From: an uncultured Selenomonadales bacterium
Lineage (GTDB): Bacteria; Bacillota; Negativicutes; Selenomonadales; Selenomonadaceae
Direction: 5' to 3'
Assembly (NCBI GenBank): GCA_947167555.1
Contig: CAMVIO010000083.1
Span: 1-8,079, forward strand
DNA length: 8,079 nucleotides
Each line of letters starts with the position of its first letter. Position 1 is the first letter of the stretch. Of the stretch, positions 5,829 to 8,079 are shown piece after piece. The translations under genes and the position numbers were made by a program. The notes under the pieces were generated by a model. The model was given only the letters and a program-made list of their open reading frames with translations. It ran no database searches and was not told the origin of the DNA.

Positions 5829-6382
5829 TCGAACGGCACCTCGCTTTCGTCATCGTCAGATGCGCCGATATTGATAAAACCGCTGGGTGTCTGCAGGGCC
5901 GGTTCTTCTTTCAGCAGCTTCGGCGCGGGTGTTTTCTGTTCCGCGAGCTTATCCGTGGAGAACTCTCTGCTGACGATCAGCCGCGTTCTCTTGTCGCCAC
6001 TGTTGCTGTAATACTCTTCTTCCTGCATCAGCAGGCCGACGCGCTTCCCGATCAGGGTGGTCTCGTCCGCGTTTACCGCGCCGCCGTCAAAGACGTAGTT
6101 GCCGTTGCTCCGGCTGACCGCAGTACAAAACCGCTTGAACATCGGGAGCGCCTTTGTTTTGTATGACTTGACGTATGCGCCTGACCACGTCCAATCCGGA
6201 TGCGCGGCGCGGGTTTCGGCGTAATACCCAGCGAATTCACCCTCTGCGATGTCGTAAGTGATCTTTAAGTATTCCTTTGCGGGAACGTCTTCAACATCCG
6301 TGATGGTGCAGATGTATGCGCCTGCGGTCGGTCTGCTGAATTCGCCCGCTTCTTTTACGTTAGTCATGTTGATTTTCTTCAT
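5825..6382 (-). CDS. DUF669 family protein with SSB-like acidic tail
   Basis: The 185-residue protein matches the phage DUF669 family: an N-terminal extension MTNVKEAGEF, then AGAYICTITDVEDVPAKEYLKITYDIAEGEFAGYY-type beta segments (about 21-54) and a WSGAYVKSYK segment near 66-75. Members always sit with phage replication/recombination genes and are suspected to bind single-stranded DNA, but a biochemical role is not firmly established. The C-terminus is low complexity and then acidic, ending DDDESEVPFD, very like the DDDIPF tip by which SSB recruits partners. No separate OB-fold SSB gene is visible here, so this protein may fill that role; that is inference. The start at 6382 has GGAGG eight bases upstream, and the gene begins three bases after the previous stop. 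Confidence 0.88.
   Translation of the reverse strand: MKKINMTNVKEAGEFSRPTAGAYICTITDVEDVPAKEYLKITYDIAEGEFAGYYAETRAAHPDWTWSGAYVKSYKTKALPMFKRFCTAVSRSNGNYVFDGGAVNADETTLIGKRVGLLMQEEEYYSNSGDKRTRLIVSREFSTDKLAEQKTPAPKLLKEEPALQTPSGFINIGASDDDESEVPFD
5837..5842 (-). promoter_or_regulatory. Ribosome binding site for the TTG-started nuclease
   Basis: GAGGTG on the minus strand, eight bases before the TTG at 5828 and inside the last codons of DUF669. It supports a non-ATG start coupled to termination. Confidence 0.65.
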
Positions 6383-6385
6383 GTT

Positions 6386-6859
6386 TTAGTCCTCCTCTTC
6401 TTCGTAGAACCATGCAGTATGCTTGTTTATTTCTGGAATGTCTTCCAGATAGTTGGTGACTTCTTTAGGATTGTTCTTCGGCAGATAATCTTCCCAATTA
6501 ATACCAACGGAAATCATTGCTTTTTCCGTTGGCTTAATCGTTCTTACAATGGAACTTGCCCGTTGCGCCAATGTTGCATAATAAGGGGCAAAATCTTCAA
6601 AAGACTTCGGGAAAAAATATCCGCGCTTGCTAGAAATTGGATAAAACCGAATGTATTTTTCGAGATTGTTTTCGGAACATCTGCGCATATATTTAATAAC
6701 CGTTGAAAGCTGGCCTGTGGTTAAATTCACTTCTTCCGCGAGTGCTTCACGCGGACATGGATCTTCTTTGGAATGCTTTCTTATGATATAGGCGCAATCT
6801 CTTGCCGCTTCTCCGATGTTTTTTGAAGTGATTTTTCGCATCAATTGCCTTTTTGCCAT
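6386..6859 (-). CDS. Winged-helix DNA-binding protein (putative)
   Basis: The 157-residue protein has a likely helix-turn-helix at about 36-62 (CPREALAEEV ... TTGQLSTVIKYMRRC). Then come a wing-like YIRFYPISSKRGYFFPKS (69-86) and a helix FAPYYATLAQRASSIVRTIK. The RGYFxPxSxEDFxxYxxxLxxRAxxI pattern is typical of small phage winged-helix proteins next to replication genes. It may regulate the block or help the initiator; the target is unknown. The C-terminus is acidic (FYEEEED). The start at 6859 is preceded by GAGGTGAT, with a gap of four bases to the ATPase stop. Its base composition differs from its neighbours: two 60-base stretches inside it count about 37-38% GC, against 48-52% in adjacent genes. 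This suggests later acquisition than the flanking module. Confidence 0.75.
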   Translation of the reverse strand: MAKRQLMRKITSKNIGEAARDCAYIIRKHSKEDPCPREALAEEVNLTTGQLSTVIKYMRRCSENNLEKYIRFYPISSKRGYFFPKSFEDFAPYYATLAQRASSIVRTIKPTEKAMISVGINWEDYLPKNNPKEVTNYLEDIPEINKHTAWFYEEEED

Positions 6860-6863
6860 ATAA

Positions 6864-7472
6864 TCACCTCATCCCATAGTAATCACGGATCGCGTCATCC
6901 ACGGCCTTTAAGTCGTTCGGGATGGTCGCGTGTTCGAATAATCCCATCGGCGCCTTCACCGTGTCCTGTCCGCTGTTCTGCGTGGAAAACAGGTATTCCC
7001 CGTCCTTTACGATGGTTTTCAGTACGATGGTAAATTTCCCCTCCAGCGTGACGTAATTATCCAGCATTTTGCCGATGGTCTTGAAATGCTCGCGCCCATC
7101 GTCCGCCTGATCCGAATGACCGATGAAATAAACGATCTTGTCATCCGGAAGCTGCGCCGCCGCATCGATCAGATAATTGAAGTTGTAGGCCATGTCTGTG
7201 TACTTCTGGTACCCTGAGATCTTTGCATTCCGCATGAACTCGTTCACCATCAAATAGGTCGCGTCATCGATCACAATGCTGGGCTGTGCGATGTTCGGCA
7301 GCTGCTTCACGATCCGGACGTAATTATCTGTGTTGTTCGCGGGTAACTTCTTGCGAAATGGTAGGGGCTTTCCGGAAACATTGATAATGCAGACGTTTTC
7401 CGGCTCAAAGTTACGCAGGCTGGTACTCTTGCCGGTTCCGCTCTGCCCGTAAACCATAACTAAAATCGCCAC
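6864..7472 (-). CDS. AAA_24/Sak4-like P-loop ATPase
   Basis: The 202-residue protein opens (M)AILVMVYGQSGTGKST with Walker A at 9-17, Walker B SIVIDD at 65-70 and YFIGHSD at 115-121. It ends with the family-typical MGLFExxxIPNDLKxVDDAIRDYYGM. Such RecA-fold ATPases sit beside Gp157 and DUF669 in many phages and are grouped with AAA_24 or Sak4-like recombination proteins, which promote strand annealing or exchange. The exact activity of this member is not known. The start is GTG at 7472, supported by AAGGGGGTGG a few bases upstream. An overlapping ATG at 7474 is out of frame, and the in-frame ATG at codon 6 would cut into the first beta strand ahead of Walker A. The gap to Gp157 is 12 bases. 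Confidence 0.88.
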   Translation of the reverse strand: MAILVMVYGQSGTGKSTSLRNFEPENVCIINVSGKPLPFRKKLPANNTDNYVRIVKQLPNIAQPSIVIDDATYLMVNEFMRNAKISGYQKYTDMAYNFNYLIDAAAQLPDDKIVYFIGHSDQADDGREHFKTIGKMLDNYVTLEGKFTIVLKTIVKDGEYLFSTQNSGQDTVKAPMGLFEHATIPNDLKAVDDAIRDYYGMR

Positions 7473-7484
7473 ATTACCACCCCC

Positions 7485-7982
7485 TTACCTGATCCGCAGG
7501 CTTTCGGTCTGGACTATATGCGCGATGCCTTCCAGATCCTTACCGGCCTTCAAGTCTGCCAGGATCCGCTTCTTGTCGATGTCCGGATCCTTGTATTTCA
7601 GATAGTATTCCGGGATGTTTTTAATATATGTTTCGTCCATCACGACGCTGGGCGGATTTTTCTGAATGCCAAACGAGAAAAGCGTTGTCTTGAATTTTGT
7701 CTTACCAGTCAGGCGCATGGCTGCCTCCAGCCCGCGCTTCAGGCAGGTGATGTTATTAGAGATAGCAAGGCGGCGATTCGTCAGCCGGTCAATCTCCATT
7801 TTCAGCGCGATCTCCTGCGCTTCAAGTTCCTTCATAACCATGGCGTAGCCGTCGGCCTTTTCTTCGATTTCGCCGCCGATGGCCTCCATCGTGTCCTTCA
7901 GGATCTGCGGATCCACGTCCGGATCCTCAGCGAGCATAAGCAAATTTAAATAGTCATCAGTCAAGTCGTATAATGTAGCCAC
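7485..7982 (-). CDS. Siphovirus Gp157 family protein
   Basis: The 165-residue protein begins (M)ATLYDLTDDYLNLL, with a charged, probably coiled-coil stretch at about 36-92 (GGEIEEKADGY ... RLTNRR). It then has KTKFKTTLFSFGIQKNPPSVV (94-114), IPEYYLKYKDPDIDKKRI and a C-terminus GIAHIVQTESLRIR, matching phage Gp157-family proteins in order and length. The family was linked to phage resistance in Streptococcus thermophilus phage work, but its molecular role is unclear. It is a constant neighbour of the ATPase and DUF669 genes. I chose GTG 7982 because AGGAGG lies eight bases upstream and the family N-terminus starts here. An in-frame ATG at 8078 would add 32 residues that run through a hairpin-forming leader. 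Confidence 0.88.
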   Translation of the reverse strand: MATLYDLTDDYLNLLMLAEDPDVDPQILKDTMEAIGGEIEEKADGYAMVMKELEAQEIALKMEIDRLTNRRLAISNNITCLKRGLEAAMRLTGKTKFKTTLFSFGIQKNPPSVVMDETYIKNIPEYYLKYKDPDIDKKRILADLKAGKDLEGIAHIVQTESLRIR

Positions 7983-7990
7983 TTGTATAA

Positions 7991-7996
7991 CCTCCT
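7991..7996 (-). promoter_or_regulatory. Ribosome binding site fixing the GTG start of Gp157
   Basis: AGGAGG on the minus strand with an eight-base spacer to the GTG at 7982. It is the strongest argument against the upstream ATG at 8078. Confidence 0.75.
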
Positions 7997-8004
7997 CTTT
8001 TTGT

Positions 8005-8030
8005 GGTAAAATAGAGGGCGCAAGGCCCCC
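8005..8030 (-). terminator. Possible terminator or attenuator hairpin in the Gp157 leader
   Basis: On the minus strand GGGGGC-CTTGC-GCCCTC (8030-8014) can fold into a six-pair stem with one G-U pair and a five-base loop, followed by TATTTTACC. The T run is short and interrupted, so termination would be inefficient. It lies nine or so bases before the Gp157 ribosome binding site, so it could act as an attenuator or mRNA-stability element rather than a full terminator. Confidence 0.3.
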
Positions 8031-8049
8031 GGCTTTGTGTGGTGTCTTT

Positions 8050-8076
8050 GCCCGATTGCGTTGCAGCGCGTCGGGC
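8050..8076 (-). other. Inverted repeat / RNA hairpin at the window edge
   Basis: GCCCGA (8050-8055) and TCGGGC (8071-8076) are perfect complements around a 15-base centre that can add a further three G-C pairs. No T run follows on the minus strand. It may be a structured leader or the end of an upstream gene that lies outside the window; all three minus frames are open here, so coding cannot be excluded. Confidence 0.35.
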
Positions 8077-8079
8077 ATT

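Noticed and set aside
7983..8078. N-terminal extension of Gp157 from an ATG at 8078
   Set aside because: The family N-terminus and a strong AGGAGG both point to the GTG at 7982, and the extension would span hairpin-forming leader sequence. It cannot be fully excluded at the window edge.
1..8079. tRNA, rRNA, insertion sequence, integrase or attachment site
   Set aside because: Nothing with a cloverleaf, transposase motif, terminal inverted repeats or recombinase signature was seen on either strand.

Overview
The window looks like part of the early (replication and accessory) region of a tailed phage or prophage of a Firmicutes host, most likely a gut Clostridia-type bacterium. The evidence is the gene content (Gp157, a P-loop ATPase, DUF669, an ERCC4-type nuclease and a primase/helicase, in that order), strong GGAGG ribosome binding sites, many ATGA stop/start overlaps, and roughly 50% GC. 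The host group is an inference, and no integrase or structural gene is present to separate prophage from lytic phage. Every credible gene lies on the minus strand, so transcription runs from high to low coordinates.

Replication/recombination block (about 8079 to 3299, in transcription order): a short leader with two possible RNA hairpins; a Gp157-family coiled-coil protein (GTG start); an AAA_24/Sak4-like ATPase (GTG start); a winged-helix protein with visibly lower GC; a DUF669 protein with an SSB-like acidic tail; an ERCC4-like nuclease started by a TTG that overlaps the preceding stop; and a 694-residue PrimPol + PriCT + VirE/SF3-type helicase fusion. This is a largely self-contained set for initiating and repairing phage DNA replication.

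Non-coding hub (3080-3298): the only sizeable intergenic gap. It holds nine exact or near copies of CGGCAAAA/TTTTGCCG. Three head-to-tail copies and three inverted copies flank a 60-bp, 87% AT segment with a 14-bp perfect palindrome and a 10-bp tandem repeat. Three more copies lie next to the primase stop codon. I read this as a probable iteron-type replication origin beside its initiator/helicase gene; an operator array is the main alternative.

Accessory block (3079 to 1): seven short-to-medium genes, every junction an overlap of 4 to 17 bp. They encode two small unknown phage proteins, a protein that keeps the DNPPF motif of N6-adenine methyltransferases but lacks a clear SAM-binding motif and ends in a 15-bp tandem repeat, a 130-residue protein of uncertain family, a Cys-rich PAPS-reductase-like (PP-loop) enzyme, a 49-residue CxxC protein, and the start of a small helical protein that runs off the window. 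The tight coupling of the methyltransferase-like, 130-residue and PAPS-reductase-like genes makes a DNA-modification or anti-restriction role a reasonable but unproven hypothesis.
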